Of a stretch of 64,000 bases of DNA, positions 1 through 12,949 are shown in pieces; within the stretch, counting starts at the first letter, position 1, and each line of letters opens with the position of its first letter. The notes below the pieces were generated by a model, which was given only the letters and a program-made list of their open reading frames with translations, had not been told where the DNA came from and searched no databases. Both the position numbers and the translations under genes were made by a program. Origin of the DNA: Effrenium voratum (taxonomy: Eukaryota; Sar; Dinophyceae; Suessiales; Symbiodiniaceae); assembly GCA_963377175.1 (NCBI GenBank), contig CAUJNA010002146.1, positions 78,501 to 142,500 of the forward strand, read 5' to 3'.

Positions 1-2530
1 AGTTTTTGTGAGGAAATATGGTTTTGAAAGGATATTATTTTTGGGCGCGGAAGGCCGCAAAAGGTTTGCGTAGCCCCATTGGATGCCTTCTACGAAACTA
101 AGTTGTTGTGTTTCTACTTTGAACCATTCCCCCAGCAAGGGCTCGGACACCACGTGTGGCATGCAGTCCCTTGTGGCAAACCTGATGCAGAACCATGTCC
201 AGTTTGCGAAGCGTCTCATGTGAGCAGCTTCATGTATTTAAAGGGCTTGCAGTAATAAAGGCCCGCGTATTCTAAGCTCAACACGCAGGCGCACAAACGC
301 GCCCAACCATGTTGCAAGATTCCTAGCGTGTTGATTCTCGTTCGAAGTGGGCGGAAGAAAAGCCGTGGAACTCCGCGAAGGCCGCCAAGCTTCAGCCAGC
401 TGTTACTCTTGGACCTTGCCAACAGGTACTTAGCATAAGGAAAAGATGTGTGATTTGCGAGCTGGAGCCGCAGGGCACTTCGCGTGCTACGCTTGTACTG
501 AACAGTTGCAAACTCCGAGGTTATGTTGCCAAAGCACAGTCCGTGTTCTACCTTCTATGCTGAAAAGTTGCAAGCTTCGAATCGCAGAGGAACCTCTCAG
601 ACGTTTAAAGGCTCCACTTTTAGTGGTTTCGCAGTGTTCGCGTAAGCGGACATATTATGTGGAAACTAAATTCCGCGCACTTCCTTAATCCGCGTTTGCT
701 ATGTAAACACCACGTGCGTAAGCTACTCTCGCAGCCACGGAAGCCGCGCGGAAGCCCGCGGAAGGAATATGTGTTTTTTTTGGGGCGGGGGGTACCCCTT
801 TTTTGGCTGGTTTTAACAGGAAACCGGATAACTGTCCATTTTGGGGGTCACCCTATTTTGAGACAGACCTGTCTAGAGCAGCGCGTCGACCCAGGACCAG
901 GTTTCACCGAGCGAGCTCCCGACGCCGAATCCGAGCGAGCGATCCGAAACGGGGACCGCGGCATTGCTGGAGCCGTCTGGTGGTCGTTTCAGAATCGTTT
1001 TCGAATCTTTGAGGGGGTTTGTTTCCGTGCTCTTTTGAGGGATGTGTTGAACTTGTAGCTGCAAAATTAGAAATCTGATTCATCCTTTCATGAGAAAATG
1101 AGCATCCGATTCAATTCATGAATTGTGAAGCGGATGGAGCTAGACAAGTAGGTCTTTCTGTCACGGAACCACAATGTGCTTTGTTCGGAGGAGGCTCAGT
1201 GTCCAACTCGATCGCGAAGTGTTGTTTCACACGCGTGATGTAATTGTGCTAATATGACTTTCTTTCGTCGCAAAGAAGAGCTGTTTGAGAAGATCGCCTG
1301 GTAAATGATGATAAGAGATTGCTTGGACCAGCCAGCAATGCTTGCAAATATCGCTCACCAGGTGCGGAAATGTCAAAATCAGCCAAGCGGGGCAAGCTTG
1401 CGGCAAGCAAGCCAGCGTGCATGCCTGTGTTTCACCGGGTGCAGCGCAAATTGCGCGGACTGCAATCCCACCCCGCGGGAAAAAGCTGAGGCGCTTCCGA
1501 CGGATTTCTCTTTTGTTTCCCCTCGAAGTCCCCTTGATTTGGCTTTCAAAGCCAACCAAAAGAGGTTCCGCGAAAAAGGCACACCCACGTTGAGCCACTT
1601 CGGCAGTGGGCTAGCTCTGGCCTGATTTCTCAGCATGTCGCTGCTTGCGCACAGAAGCACAGGCTTGTTTTAGGAAACAACTTTCCAGCCGAAAGACTTA
1701 TTGAGGCCGCTCAACATGGATTCTGTTAAGCTAAATCCCTATGTATGCCGGTCGTCCGCCCGGCCCAACTGTTGGGTTGTTTGTCACGAACGGGCACTCA
1801 CTTAATTGCAACACGTGTGTTCCAGTTTTGGATGGCGGTGACTGGTGGGACCATGTTCCACCTTTGCTTGTTTCCTCAAGCCTTTAGCAGATTTCTGCCG
1901 GAACCCCCTGTCAGGGGATTCAATGATGGAGTAATGGAGGGTTTGTCTTCGGAAGTTCCAAGGCAATAGAGAGCCGTGCCGCTTCGGAAGCTCGGAATGT
2001 TTCATGAGCTAGCCCTTGAGTATTTATCGACCCCGCCAAAGGGAGACTCTTCCAAAATTGGACCACCAAGTTGGAATTCAAGTTGTATATCACTCCCTGA
2101 CATTAATGTGCTACTTTGAATGGGCAAACAATATGAGACAGTCTGCAGGTTATGCAGTGTGTGTGTGTGTGCAAAAGCACCCAGTCAAACCTAGTATCAT
2201 ATCACTAGTCACCCAACCAAACGCAAACCAATCTAACACTGGCACAAGAAGCGAGGTTTGAAGGACACCCATCCGTTGTTAATACTCTGTAGGAGCACCT
2301 GCCCCATGTTTATGAATCCTTCCTTTCAGAAAAGGACGATTAATGAGCAACCCCGGCGGAAAACGCGTGCCCGGTTCCTTCCATTCATTGCAGCATGAGA
2401 TGTGTGTTTCAACCCGTAGCACGCGGCTTGTTGGATACTTGGAACTTTGACAGAAGCAGTTGGGGGTTGCTGGTAGATTTATGTGTTTCCATTCCCCCGT
2501 GATTTCATTTCCCAGTGGCAAGATAGTCTT
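1..2530. other. Anonymous sequence, no supported gene
   Basis: No exon could be supported here. Open frames of 100-125 codons overlap on both strands at 1227-1660, so neither strand can be preferred. The stretch contains scattered GCGGAAG-rich words (about 735-765) that recur near 28.08-28.13 kb, which suggests dispersed repeat DNA. A short TG run lies at 2158-2172. Confidence 0.4.
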
Positions 2531-2538
2531 CCAAGCCG

Positions 2539-3125
2539 TCAGGTTCCGTGGTAACGTGGACGAGAGGGTAGTAACTGGCAACGTTCATTCGCAGGTCCTG
2601 CGCAAGCGCAGCTCTGCGCTGCTGGCTGCGGGGCAGCTGCAGCCGCTGTGCCTGCAGACGACCAGGAGCGCAATGGCTTGGTGTCAGATATCAAGACGAC
2701 GACCTTGCGCAGGTGCTGGGCCAATTGGGGCAACAGTTGGTCAATGTCCTCGCGGGAATGGCCACTCCTCAAAGAAATGAGCTCGCATGAAACAAGGACA
2801 CCATCAGAAACAAAGAAAATGGCCATTTTGAACTTCCCGCGCTGTATTGTCAGCTTGGATCGTCAAAACAACTTGTGTGAGCGCAACCCTTCTGCTTCAA
2901 CCTGTCCAGAACGAAGGCCAACCTCTTCGTGCAGGAGTTGGAGTCTTTGGGGGAATCTGCCTCAGAAAGAAATAGTGCCACAGACCACCCGTGCACAATC
3001 GCTGCTGACAAGTGCAGCTTGGGGCGCAGCATTTTCGAAACACTTTGCACGCAATTGAACGGGGGCCATGGCAACATATATTTTGCCTGGTCCGCGCCGT
3101 CCACGATCACTGTTATTTGCAATCC
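2539..3125 (-). pseudogene. Decayed DUF7869-like (transposon-derived) gene fragment
   Basis: Three minus-strand frames read in order give one protein-like series. The first (3122 down to about 2865) has VDGADQAKYMLPWPP and then RPKLHLSAAIVHGW followed by EADSPKDSN. The second (about 2865-2812) has LTIQADNTAREVQNGHF. The third (from about 2826) has SGHSREDIDQLLPQLAQHL. From memory of the DUF7869 family, found in transposon-like genes of dinoflagellates and plants, the order is a D-x-x-D/Q-K box, an 'ADNT..E.KN' box and a 'GHTHEDID' box. The order here is the same, with GHSREDID for the last box. At least two frameshifts and an in-frame stop separate the boxes, so the copy is dead unless introns of a few bases are assumed. 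No terminal repeats were recognised. The family call is inference from motif order, not from a search. Confidence 0.65.
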
Positions 3126-3478
3126 TTTTTTCTAGACTCCCCACGTCGTGCCCAATACACCACCCGGGTCCAGTACCAAGAGCAAAGCGCCTTTGAGCAC
3201 CCAGCTGCGCTCGCATCCTTTTGGCGGGCGATTTGGCAGCAATGATAGTAGCTGGGCCTGTTCTTTTTTTCGTAGTGCTAGTTGACTAGATATGGTGCGG
3301 CACGACAGAATAATGAGTTCAGTTGTTGGTCTTAAGCCTGAAGCCCTTTCGAGAGTCCAATTCTCGTGCTATTATGGCCATGTTGACTCGGGGGTATCTG
3401 GTGAGTGGTCCAAACCAAACCAAAAAAGGGAAACCGGTGGCAAATCCTATTCTTTTGGTGAGGGTGTTTGTATCGCAG

Positions 3479-3738
3479 GTGTCGGCACTCCTTCGCGATC
3501 CTGCCCTGCAAAGGCGGGGGCTCGTGCATGCACGCAAGAACAACCCCATGCCACCGGGGTTCGTCCTTTTGCGTGGGAAGGGTTTCCTTGCTAATCAAGC
3601 AAAGGGTTGCTGGGCCCCAGGGTTTCTGCATGTCTCGATGGGACGGTTTTCAGTACCTAAAGTGCGAAGAACATCAGTTCAAACAGAAAAGGCGCCTGCG
3701 ACACCGCATGGAACGCTCCGAAAGCAGAGTCGCTACCC
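3479..3738 (+). CDS. Two candidate exons of an unknown gene
   Basis: Exon one follows TATCGCAG at 3478 and reads VSALLRDPALQRRGLVHARK to about 3538. Exon two follows GGTTTTCAG at 3653, reads YLKCEEHQFKQKRRLRHRME and can end before GTCGCTG at 3739. Both are rich in charged, amphipathic residues and have good acceptors. Their phases were not joined to each other and no start or stop was found, so they may belong to a broken or larger gene. They sit on the plus strand while the neighbours on both sides are on the minus strand. No family is recognised. Confidence 0.3.
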
Positions 3739-3739
3739 G

Positions 3740-4640
3740 TCGCTGTGATCAGCGTACTTTGGACCCGGGGATCCGCACACTCCCGGAGATACGGTGGACT
3801 CCCGAGCGCAAGTCAAGCCGTCGACCCCAATCCACCGGGCTCTGTAGGACTAGGTTTTGAATGGTGCTGTGCTCAGGGCCCAGATGCTCAAAATGTTGTG
3901 TAGGCCCAAAGCCTCTTGGGGTGTGGAGAACCCTTGGGTCTCCATATTATAGACCCAGGACCTTGGTTCTTCAACCCAGGTTCTCCTCAAGTTGAGCCTT
4001 GGATTGCTTGGAGTGGGACCCGCAAACTCCTACTGAAACATGGGAAGGGTACCAAATGCGTATGGGTCGGAATTAAACCACTAGGGGACCGCAGGTTTTA
4101 GTCCTGGCTTCCATGAAATCGGGTTCCATTTCGGGTACCTACCTTTGACCCACAGCCAAATCCCGAACCTCCCAAGCACCTAGAGTCCGAACCAAGGTCC
4201 AAGCCACCAAGGTCCCAGCCGGCGACTGGATCATGTGGGTGTGTCCCTTTTTGAGGCTCCCTTCTTTTTGCGGGTTTGAAGGAAAACCAAAAAGAAAGCC
4301 GTTTTGTTTGGGGGAGGAGGGGAATTGGGCGTCCAAGTCATAAAAAAAGACGATCCACATTGCCACTTGTTGGAAGCTTCAGGAGGGCTGTTGCTGAGGG
4401 GCTTAGCCTCCAGCACTTGGCAGCCCTGGGCGGCCCTGCAGTGAAGCATTGAAGCGCGGATGGACGGCATTAGGTTGACGCTGCCCTATGGGATACCCGG
4501 GGGAAATGCCTTATTGGCTTTTTGGGCTTCCTTCAAGGGGCGCTTGCTTGAAGAATTGCTTCCTGGGAAGGATCTATATACCGGGAAAGGATGCGGGAAG
4601 CGCTTTTTGTCAGGCTTCCTTCTGGGAATGAATGGTATGT
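3740..4640. other. No supported gene
   Basis: Repeat-like filler with many words of the type CCCAGG/CCTGGG and GGGTACC. An 84-codon plus frame at 4460-4714 is present but has internally similar segments and no splice or start support, so it is not called. Confidence 0.35.
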
Positions 4641-4642
4641 CA

Positions 4643-5869
4643 TCACTGTTTCTGATGGCATCCTTGCGCGGGTGGATGCGGGGGGCCCTTCCGGAGGATT
4701 TCTTCAACGGGTAGCCTTGTTGAGAGCCATTCCGAGATGACTAAACCCGGTTGGAATGGTTTGCTCCCAATTTGGTGTCCTGCAAGTCTGTGGAACCAAC
4801 TTGCGGGCGCCATTGCAAACTCTTGGCCTTGCGCAAGACTTGTGCTTCGGCGGGCTGCGCAAGGCCTCAGTTTTAGAATTCGGGGAGAGCAACGCATGAT
4901 TCGACGCACGGGCGAAAGGCGCGTAACACAAGTGGTTTGGGTCGTGTGGAGTTTTGAATTGCCATTTTCTGCTTTTCGGCTCCTGGCTTCAACCTTCACA
5001 CCTGTTCGGAATATGGCTCGCTTATCTTTCTCGCTAGCAAAGAAGCAAGGGAGCAGAGACCGCAGCTTTGCTGCCGGCCGTCTGTGGCTTGAGTTTGGCA
5101 GAAATATCTTCTTTGCTTTTGGCTCAGCTCCTGGCCCGCCCGAACTCAGTTGCCGGCAGCCCAGTGCACGTGATGTGGGATCTGGCTTGGATTGCTCCAA
5201 TTTTGGGCCCTGGGTGGCGGATACATTTGCACAGTCAGCTTGAAACAGAGGGAACATCCAATGTAGAAGTATCACATGCTTATGACTGGCTGCAGCAAAG
5301 GTGATGGAGCCTGTGACAACGACCGGGAGCCCCGTGTCAGCCTTGGAATTGCCAATGCACGTCAGACTGCCACAAAGATGGAAACACTGAACCATACGGG
5401 AGGTAGACTCAATGCATAGCAGATGAGCTCGCCCAACTGACAACAGTTGGCCAGACAATTGATGGGATGCACACATTCGAATCAGCATCGATTCGGCTAT
5501 GCTTTCTTCACCGCTTGCCAGCCACCCGATGAGATCCAAAATTTGCACTTCAGTCTGACCACTGGCATGAAGATTGACCAACATGACGAACGCTTGCTGA
5601 GCTAGGGCTGGTAAGGAAGGACTTGTTTGGCACATGTTTTGACATTTTTGGCACTGGTTTCGTCGTGCTGGTTGGGAAATGGAATTGTGCCTTCGACTCG
5701 ACAGAAGTTGAGTTGTTGGCAGTTTGTGGAGTCGGAGAGCTTGATTGTTGCCGGCAGAGAGCATGTGTCTGCATCGCGACTGTTTGTGTATGGACGCCAA
5801 TCTTGACAGACCGGGCACCGGGCTTTGTTTGTTGTCTGCCAGCCATCTCATGAGATCCAGAATTTGCAC
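4643..5869 (-). CDS. 408-codon open frame carrying two array-core peptides
   Basis: This is one of the longest uninterrupted frames of the window. In DNA of about 50% GC a 408-codon frame outside simple repeats is unlikely by chance. It begins MQILDLMRWLADNKQ, which is the C-terminal half of the array core, and repeats the core more fully near 5592 as FVMLVNLHASGQTEVQILDL. It then enters unique sequence: ESMLIRMCASHQLSGQLLSV and, near 5330, GLPVVVTGSITFAAASHK. The last 200 residues are basic and less protein-like. The frame may be the 3' end of a gene built from the repeats at 5.5-14.3 kb, with the true coding part ending at a splice site near 5285. A 168-codon plus-strand frame at 4737-5243 overlaps and is taken as its shadow. 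No known domain is recognised. Confidence 0.5.
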   Translation of the reverse strand: MQILDLMRWLADNKQSPVPGLSRLASIHKQSRCRHMLSAGNNQALRLHKLPTTQLLSSRRHNSISQPARRNQCQKCQNMCQTSPSLPALAQQAFVMLVNLHASGQTEVQILDLIGWLASGEESIAESMLIRMCASHQLSGQLLSVGRAHLLCIESTSRMVQCFHLCGSLTCIGNSKADTGLPVVVTGSITFAAASHKHVILLHWMFPLFQADCANVSATQGPKLEQSKPDPTSRALGCRQLSSGGPGAEPKAKKIFLPNSSHRRPAAKLRSLLPCFFASEKDKRAIFRTGVKVEARSRKAENGNSKLHTTQTTCVTRLSPVRRIMRCSPRILKLRPCAARRSTSLAQGQEFAMAPASWFHRLAGHQIGSKPFQPGLVISEWLSTRLPVEEILRKGPPHPPAQGCHQKQ

Positions 5870-8800
5870 GTCAGTCTGACGATGGCATGAAGACTGACCA
5901 AAATGACGAACAAGGCTGAGCTGGGGATGGTACAGTGGTACAGCAAGGAGTGCTTGGTGTGTGGCTTGACGATGTTACGCAAGGTGTGTTCCATGGCTGT
6001 GCCCTTCTGATTTGTCTTTCCTATCGTGACTTCGACAGGACAGATGTTGAGTTGTTGGTATAGAGCTGGGAGTTGGGGAGCTTGATCGTTGCAGACAGAA
6101 AAAAAGCATTCTTTGGACTTGTTATTATTATTTACAATTCTTCACTGCTTGCCAGCCACCTGATGAGATCCAAAATTTGCACTTCAGTCTGACCACTGGC
6201 ATGAAGATTGACCAACATGACGAACGATTGCTGAGCTAGGGCTGGTAAGGAAGGACTTGTTTGGCACATGTTTTGACATTTTTGGCACTGGTTTTGTCGT
6301 GCTGGTTGGGATTTGGAATTCTGCCTTCGACTCGACAGAAGTTGAGTTGTTGGCAGTTTGTGGAGTCGGAGAGCTTGTTGCCGTCAGAGAGTGTTTATCG
6401 CCTGCCAGCCATCTCATGAGATCCAGAATTTGCACGTCAGTCTGACGATGGCATGAAGACTGACCAAAATGACGAACAAGGCTGAGCTGGGGATACAGTG
6501 GTACAGCAAGGAGTGCTTGGTGTGTGGCTTGACAATGTTACGCAAGGTGTTTTCCTTGCTGATTTGTCTTTCCTATCGTGACTTCGACAGGACAGATGTT
6601 GCCTTGTTGGTATAGAGCTGGGAGTTGGGGAGCTTGATCGTTGCAGACAGAAAAAAAGCATTCTTTGGACTTGTTATTATTATTTACAATTCTTCACTGC
6701 TTCCCAGCCACCTGATGAGATCCAAAATTTGCACTTCAGTCTGACCACTGGCATGAAGATTGACCAACATGACGAACGATTGCTGAGCTAGGGCTGGTAA
6801 GGAAGGACTTGTTTGGCACATGTTTTGACATTTTTGGCACTGGTTTTGTCGTGCTGGTTGGGATTTGGAATTCAGCCTTCGACTCGACAGAAGTTGAGTT
6901 GTTGGCAGTTTGTGGAGTCGGAGAGCTTGATTGTTGCCGGCAGAGAGCATGTGTTTGCGTTGCGACTGTTTGTGTATGGACGCCAATCTTGACAGACCGG
7001 GCACCGGGCTTTGTTTGTTGCCTGCCAGCCATCTCATGAGATCCAGAATTTGTACGTCAGTCTGACGATGGCATGAAGACTGACCAAAATGACGAACAAG
7101 GCTGAGCTGGGGATACAGTGGTACAGCAAGGAGTGCTTGGTGTGTGGCTTGACGATGTTACGCAAGGTGTTTTCCTTGGCTGTGCCCTTCTGATTTGTCT
7201 TTTCTATCGTGACTTCGACATGACAGATGTTGAGTTGTTGGTATAGAGCTGGGAGTTGGGGAGCTTGATCGTTGCAGACAGAAAGAAAGCATTCTTTGGA
7301 CATGTTATTATTATTTACAATTCTTCACTGCTTGCCAGCCACCTGATGAGATCCAAAATTTGCACTTCAGTCTGACCACTGGCATGAAGATTGACCAACA
7401 TGACGAACGATTGCTGAGCTAGGGCTGGTAAGGAAGGACTTGTTTGGCACATGTTTAGACATTTTTGTTACTGGTTTCGTCGTGCTGGTTGGGATTTGGA
7501 ATTCTGCCTTCGACTCGACAGAAGTTGAGTTGTTGGCAGTTTGTGGAGTCAGAGAGCTTGTTGCCGTCAGAGAGTGTTTATCGCTTGCCAGCCACCTGAT
7601 GAGATCCAGCATTTGCACGTCAGTCTGACCACTGGCATGAAGGCTGACCAAAATGACGAACGATGCTGAGCTTGGGATGGTGCAGTGGTACAGCAAGGAG
7701 TGCTTGGTGTGCGACTTGACAATGTTGCGCAAGGTATTTTCCTTGGCTGTGCCCTTCAGATTTGTTTTTGCTTTCGTGCCTTCGACAAAACAGCAGTGGA
7801 GTTGTTGTTAAAGAGTTGGGAGTCGGGCAGTTTGATTGTTGCCGGCAGAGAGTATGTGTTTGCGTCGCAACTGTTTGTGTATGGACGCCAATCTTGACAG
7901 ACCGGGGCACTGAGCTTTGTTCATCGCTTGCCAGCCACCTGATGAGATCCAAAATTTGCACGTCAGTCTGACCACTGGCATGAAGATTGACCAACATGAC
8001 GAACGATTGCTGAGCTAGGGCTGGTAAGGAAGGACTTGTTTGGCACATGTTTTGACAGTTTTGGCACTGGTTTTGTCGTGCTGGTTGGGATTTGGAATTC
8101 TGCCTTCGACTCGACAGAAGTTGAGGTGTTGGCAGTTTGTGGAGTCGGAGAGCTTGTTGTTGTCAGAGAGTGTTTATCGCTTGCCAGCCACCTGATGAGA
8201 TCCAGAGTTTGCACGTCAGCCTGACCACTGGCATGAAGATTGACCAACATGATGAACGATTGCTGAGCTACGGCTGGTAAGGAAGGACTTGTTTGGTACA
8301 TATTTAACAGTTTTGACACGGCTTTTCGCTTGGTTTCGATGATTGCTGTCGTCAGAAAGGAAGTGTCCCAGTTGCGACTTGCTGTGTATGGAGGCCAATC
8401 TTGGTCAGACTGCGCACTGTGCTTGTTCATCGCTTGCCAGCCACCTGATGAGATCCAGAATTTGCACGTCAGTCTGACCACTGGCATGAAGACTGACCAA
8501 AATGACGAACGATGCTGAGCTGGGGATGGTGCTGTGGTACAGCAAGGAGTGCTTGGTGTGCGGCTTGACCATGTTGCGCAAGGTGTTTTCTTGGCTGTGC
8601 CCTGCTAATTTGTTTTTGCTTTTGTGCTTTCCACAGGACGGAAGTGGAGTCGTTGTAATTCAGGTGAGAGTCGGGGAGCTTGATTGTTGCCGGCAAGAGA
8701 GTATGTGTCGCGGTCGCGACGCCATTTTTGACACACTGGGCACAGAGCTTTGTTCATCGCTTGCCAGCCACCTGATGAGATCCAGAATTTGCACGTCAGT

Positions 8801-9419
8801 CTGACCACTGGCATGAAGATTGACCAACATGACGAACGATTGCTGCGCAAGGGCTGGCAAGGAAGGACTTGTTTGGTGCATATTTGACTGTTTTGACACG
8901 GCTTTTTGCTTGGTTTTGTTCTGCTGGTTGGAATGATTGCTGCCGTCAGAAAGAACGTGTCCCAGTTGCGACTTGCTGTGTATGGAGGCCAATCTTGGTC
9001 AGACTGCGCACTGTGCTTGTTCATCGCTTGCCAGCCACCTGATGAGATCCAGAATTTGCACGTCAGTCTGACCACTGGCATGAAGACTGACCAAAATGAC
9101 GAACGATGCTGATCTGGGGATGGTTCAGTGGTACAGCAAGGAGTGCTTAGTGTGCGACTTGACAATGTTGCGCAAGGTATTTTCCTTGTCTGTGCCCTTC
9201 AGATTTGTTTTTGCTTTCGTGCCTTCGACAAAACAGCAGTGGAGTTGTTGTTAAAGAGTTGGGAGTCGGGCAGTTTGATTGTTGCCGGCAGAGAGTATGT
9301 GTTTGCGTCGCGACTGTTTGTGTATGGACGCCAATCTCGACAGACCGGGGCACTGAGCTTTGTTCATCGCTTGCCAGCCACCTGATGAGATCCAGAATTT
9401 GCACGTCAGTCTGACCGCT

Positions 9420-11590
9420 GGCATGAAGACTGACCAAAATGACGAACGATGCTGAGCTGGGGATGGTACAGTGGTACAGCAAGGAGTGCTTGGTGTGCGG
9501 CTTGACAATGTTGCGCAAGGTGTTTTCCTTGGCTGTGCCCTTCGGATTTGTCTTTGCTTTTGTGCTTGCCACATGACGGAAGTGGAGTTGTTGTTATACA
9601 GGTGGGAGATGGGAGCTTGATTGTTGCCGGCAGAGAGTATGTGTGTCGCGGTCGCGACGCCATTCTTGACAGACCGGGCACAGAGCTTTGTTCATCGCTT
9701 GCCAGCCACCTGATGAGATCCAGAATTTGCACGTCAGTCTGACCACTGGCATGAAGACTGACCAAAATGACGAACGATGCTGAGCTGGGGATGGTGCAGT
9801 GGTACAGCAAGAAGTGCTTGGTGTGCGGCTTGACAATGTTGCGCAAGGTATTTTCCTTGGCTGTGCCCTTCAGATTTGTTTTTGCTTTCGTGCCTTCGAC
9901 AAAACAGCAGTGGAGTTGTTGTTAAAGAGTTGGGAGTCGGGCAGTTTGATTCTTGCCGGCAGAGAGTATGTGTTTGCGTCGCGACTGTTTGTGTATGGAC
10001 GCCAATCTTGACAGACCGGGGCACTGAGCTTTGTTCATCGCTTGCCAGCCACCTGATGAGATCCAGAATTTGCACGTCAGTCTGACCACTGGCATGAAGA
10101 CTGACCAAAATGACGAACGATGCTGAGCTGGGATGGTACAGAGTGTTTAGAGTGTTTGGTGTGTGAGGGTTTGACAATGTCAGCCACCTGATGAGATCCA
10201 GAATTTGCACGTCAGTCTGACCACTGGCATGAAGATTGACCAACATGACGAACGATTGCTGAGCTAGGGCTGGTAAAGAAGGACTTGTTTGGTACATGTT
10301 TGACTGTTTTGACATGGCTTTTTGCTTGGTTTCGTTTGGTTGGAATGATTGCTGCTGTCCGAGAGAACGTGTGCCAGTTGCGACTTGCTGTGTATGGAGG
10401 CCAATCTTGGTCAGACTGCGCACTGTACTTGTTCATCGCTTGCCAGCCACCTGATGAGATCCAGAATTTGCACGTCAGTCTGACCACTGGCATGAAGACT
10501 GACCAAAATGACGAACGATGCTGAGCTGGGGATGGTACAGTGGTACAGCAAGGAGTGCTTGTTGTGCGGCTTGACAATGTTGCGCAAGGTGTTTTCCTTG
10601 GCTGTGCCCTTCTGATTTGTCTTTGCTTTTGTGCTTGCCACATGACGGAAGTGGAGTTGTTGTTATACAGGTGGGAGATGGGAGCTTGATTGTTGCCGGC
10701 AGAGAGTATGTGTGTCGCGGTCGCGACGCCATTCTTGACAGACCGGGCACAGAGCTTTGTTCATCGCTTGCCAGCCACCTGATGAGATCCAGAATTTGCA
10801 CGTCAGTCTGACCACTGGCATGAAGACTGACCAAAATGACGAACGATGCTGAGCTGGGGATGGTGCAGTGGTACAGCAAGAAGTGCTTGGTGTGCGGCTT
10901 GACAATGTTGCGCAAGGTATTTTCCTTGGCTGTGCCCTTCAGATTTTTTTTTGTTTGTGCCTTCGACAAAACAGCAGTGGAGTTGTTGTTAAAGAGTTGG
11001 GAGTCGGGCAGTTTGATTGTTGCCGGCAGAGAGTATGTATTTGCGTCGCGACTGTTTGTGTATGGACGCCAATCTTGACAGACCGGGGCACTGAGCTTTG
11101 TTCATCGCTTGCCAGCCACCTGATGAGATCCAGAATTTGCACGTCAGTCTGACCACTGGCATGAAGACTGACCAAAATGACGAACGATGCTGAGCTGGGA
11201 TGGTACAGAGTGTTTAGAGTGTTTGGTGTGTGAGGGTTTGACAATGTCAGCCACCTGATGAGATCCAGAATTTGCACGTCAGTCTGACCACTGGCATGAA
11301 GATTGACCAACATGACGAACGATTGCTGAGCTAGGGCTGGTAAAGAAGGACTTGTTTGGTACATGTTTGACTGTTTTGACATGGCTTTTTGCTTGGTTTC
11401 GTTTGGTTGGAATGATTGCTGCTGTCCGAGAGAACGTGTGCCAGTTGCGACTTGCTGTGTATGGAGGCCAATCTTGGTCAGACTGCGCACTGTACTTGTT
11501 CATCGCTTGCCAGCCACCTGATGAGATCCAGAATTTGCACGTCAGTCTGACCACTGGCATGAAGACTGACCAAAATGACGAACGATGCTG
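9420..11590. repeat. Recent ~1.07 kb tandem duplication inside the array
   Basis: About 9.42-10.51 kb and 10.49-11.58 kb are nearly identical with an offset of 1067-1069 bp. Marker words show it: GAGTGTTTAGAGTGTTTGGT occurs at 10141 and 11208, and the 80-codon minus frames at 9594-9836 and 10663-10905 read the same. The unit holds four array cores, including the close pair. The small offset change comes from an indel in a T-rich run (AGATTTGTTTTTGC versus AGATTTTTTTTTG near 9871 and 10940). Such similarity indicates a young unequal exchange, or an assembly duplication. Confidence 0.85.
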
Positions 11591-12949
11591 AGCTGGGGAT
11601 GGTGCAGTGGTACAGCAAGGAGTGCTTGGTGTGTGGCTTGACAATGTTGCGCAAGGTGTTTTCCTTGGCTGTGCCCTTCTGATTTGTCTTTTCTATCGTA
11701 CCTTCGACTGGACAGAACTGGAGTTGTTGGTGAGTTGGGAGTCGGTGAGCTTGATTGTTGCCGGCAGAGAGTATGTGTCCCCGTCGCGACGCCAATCTTG
11801 GCACTGAGCTCATCGCTTGCCAGCCACCTGATGAGATCCAGAATTTGCACGTCAGTCTGACCACTGGCATGAAGACTGACCAAAATGACGAACGATGCTG
11901 AGCTGGGATGGTACAGAGAGTTTGGAGTGTGCGATTTTGACAATGTTAGCCACCTGATGAGATCCAGAATTTGCACGTCAGTCTGACCGCTGGCATGAAG
12001 ACTGACCAAAATGACGAACGATGCTGAGCTGGGGATGGTGCAGTGGTACAGCAAGGAGTGCTTGGTGTGTGGCTTGAGAATGTTACGCAAGGTGTTGTCC
12101 TTGGTTTTGCCATTCTGATTTGTCTTTGCTTTCGTGCTTTCGACAGGACAAAAGTGGAGTTTTTTTTTTGAGTAGGGAGTCGGGTAGCTTGATTGTAACC
12201 AGCAGAGAGTATGTGTCCCCGTCGGACGCCAACCTTGACAGAGTGTGCCGTTTCTTTGTTCATCGCCTTCCAGCCACTTGATGAGATCCAGAATTTGCAC
12301 GTCAGTCTGACCACTGGCATGAAGACTGACCAAAATGACGAACGATGCTGAGCTGGGGATGGTGCAGTGGTACAGCAAGGAGTGCTTGGTGTGTGGCTTG
12401 ACAATGTTACCCAAGGTGTGTTCCTTGGCTGTGCCCTTCTGTTCTGTCTTTGCTATCGGACCTTCGACAGGACAGAAGTGGAGTTGTTGGTGAGTTGGGA
12501 GTCGGTGAGCTTGATCGTTGCAGACAGAAAATGCATTCTTGGGATTCGTTATGATTCTTTATGATTCTTTACCGCTTGCCAGCCACCTGATGAGATCCAA
12601 AATTTGCACTTCAGTCTGACCACCATGAAGATTGACCAACATGACGAACGATTGCTGAGCTAGGGCTGGTAAGGCAGGACTTGTTTGGTACATATTTGAC
12701 AATTTTGAGACAGTTTTTCGCTTGGTTTCGTCGTGCTAGTTGGGATTTGCAGTTGTGCCTGCGACTCGACAGAAGTAGAGTTGTTGGCAGAGTGAGGAAT
12801 GGGGAGCTTTATCGTTGCCGGCGCAGAGGATGTATTAATCCTGTCATTCATTGTTGTGCGTGAACGCCACATCTTTTGCTTGGGCACTAGGCCTTGTGCA
12901 TTGCTTGCCACCATTCCGATGTAATTTGCATGTCAGTCTGACTCCTGGC

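Noticed and set aside
9038..9070. Hammerhead ribozyme core (CTGATGAG) in each array unit
   Set aside because: CTGATGA is present, but the required GAAA box after a short hairpin is missing and flanking stems do not pair.
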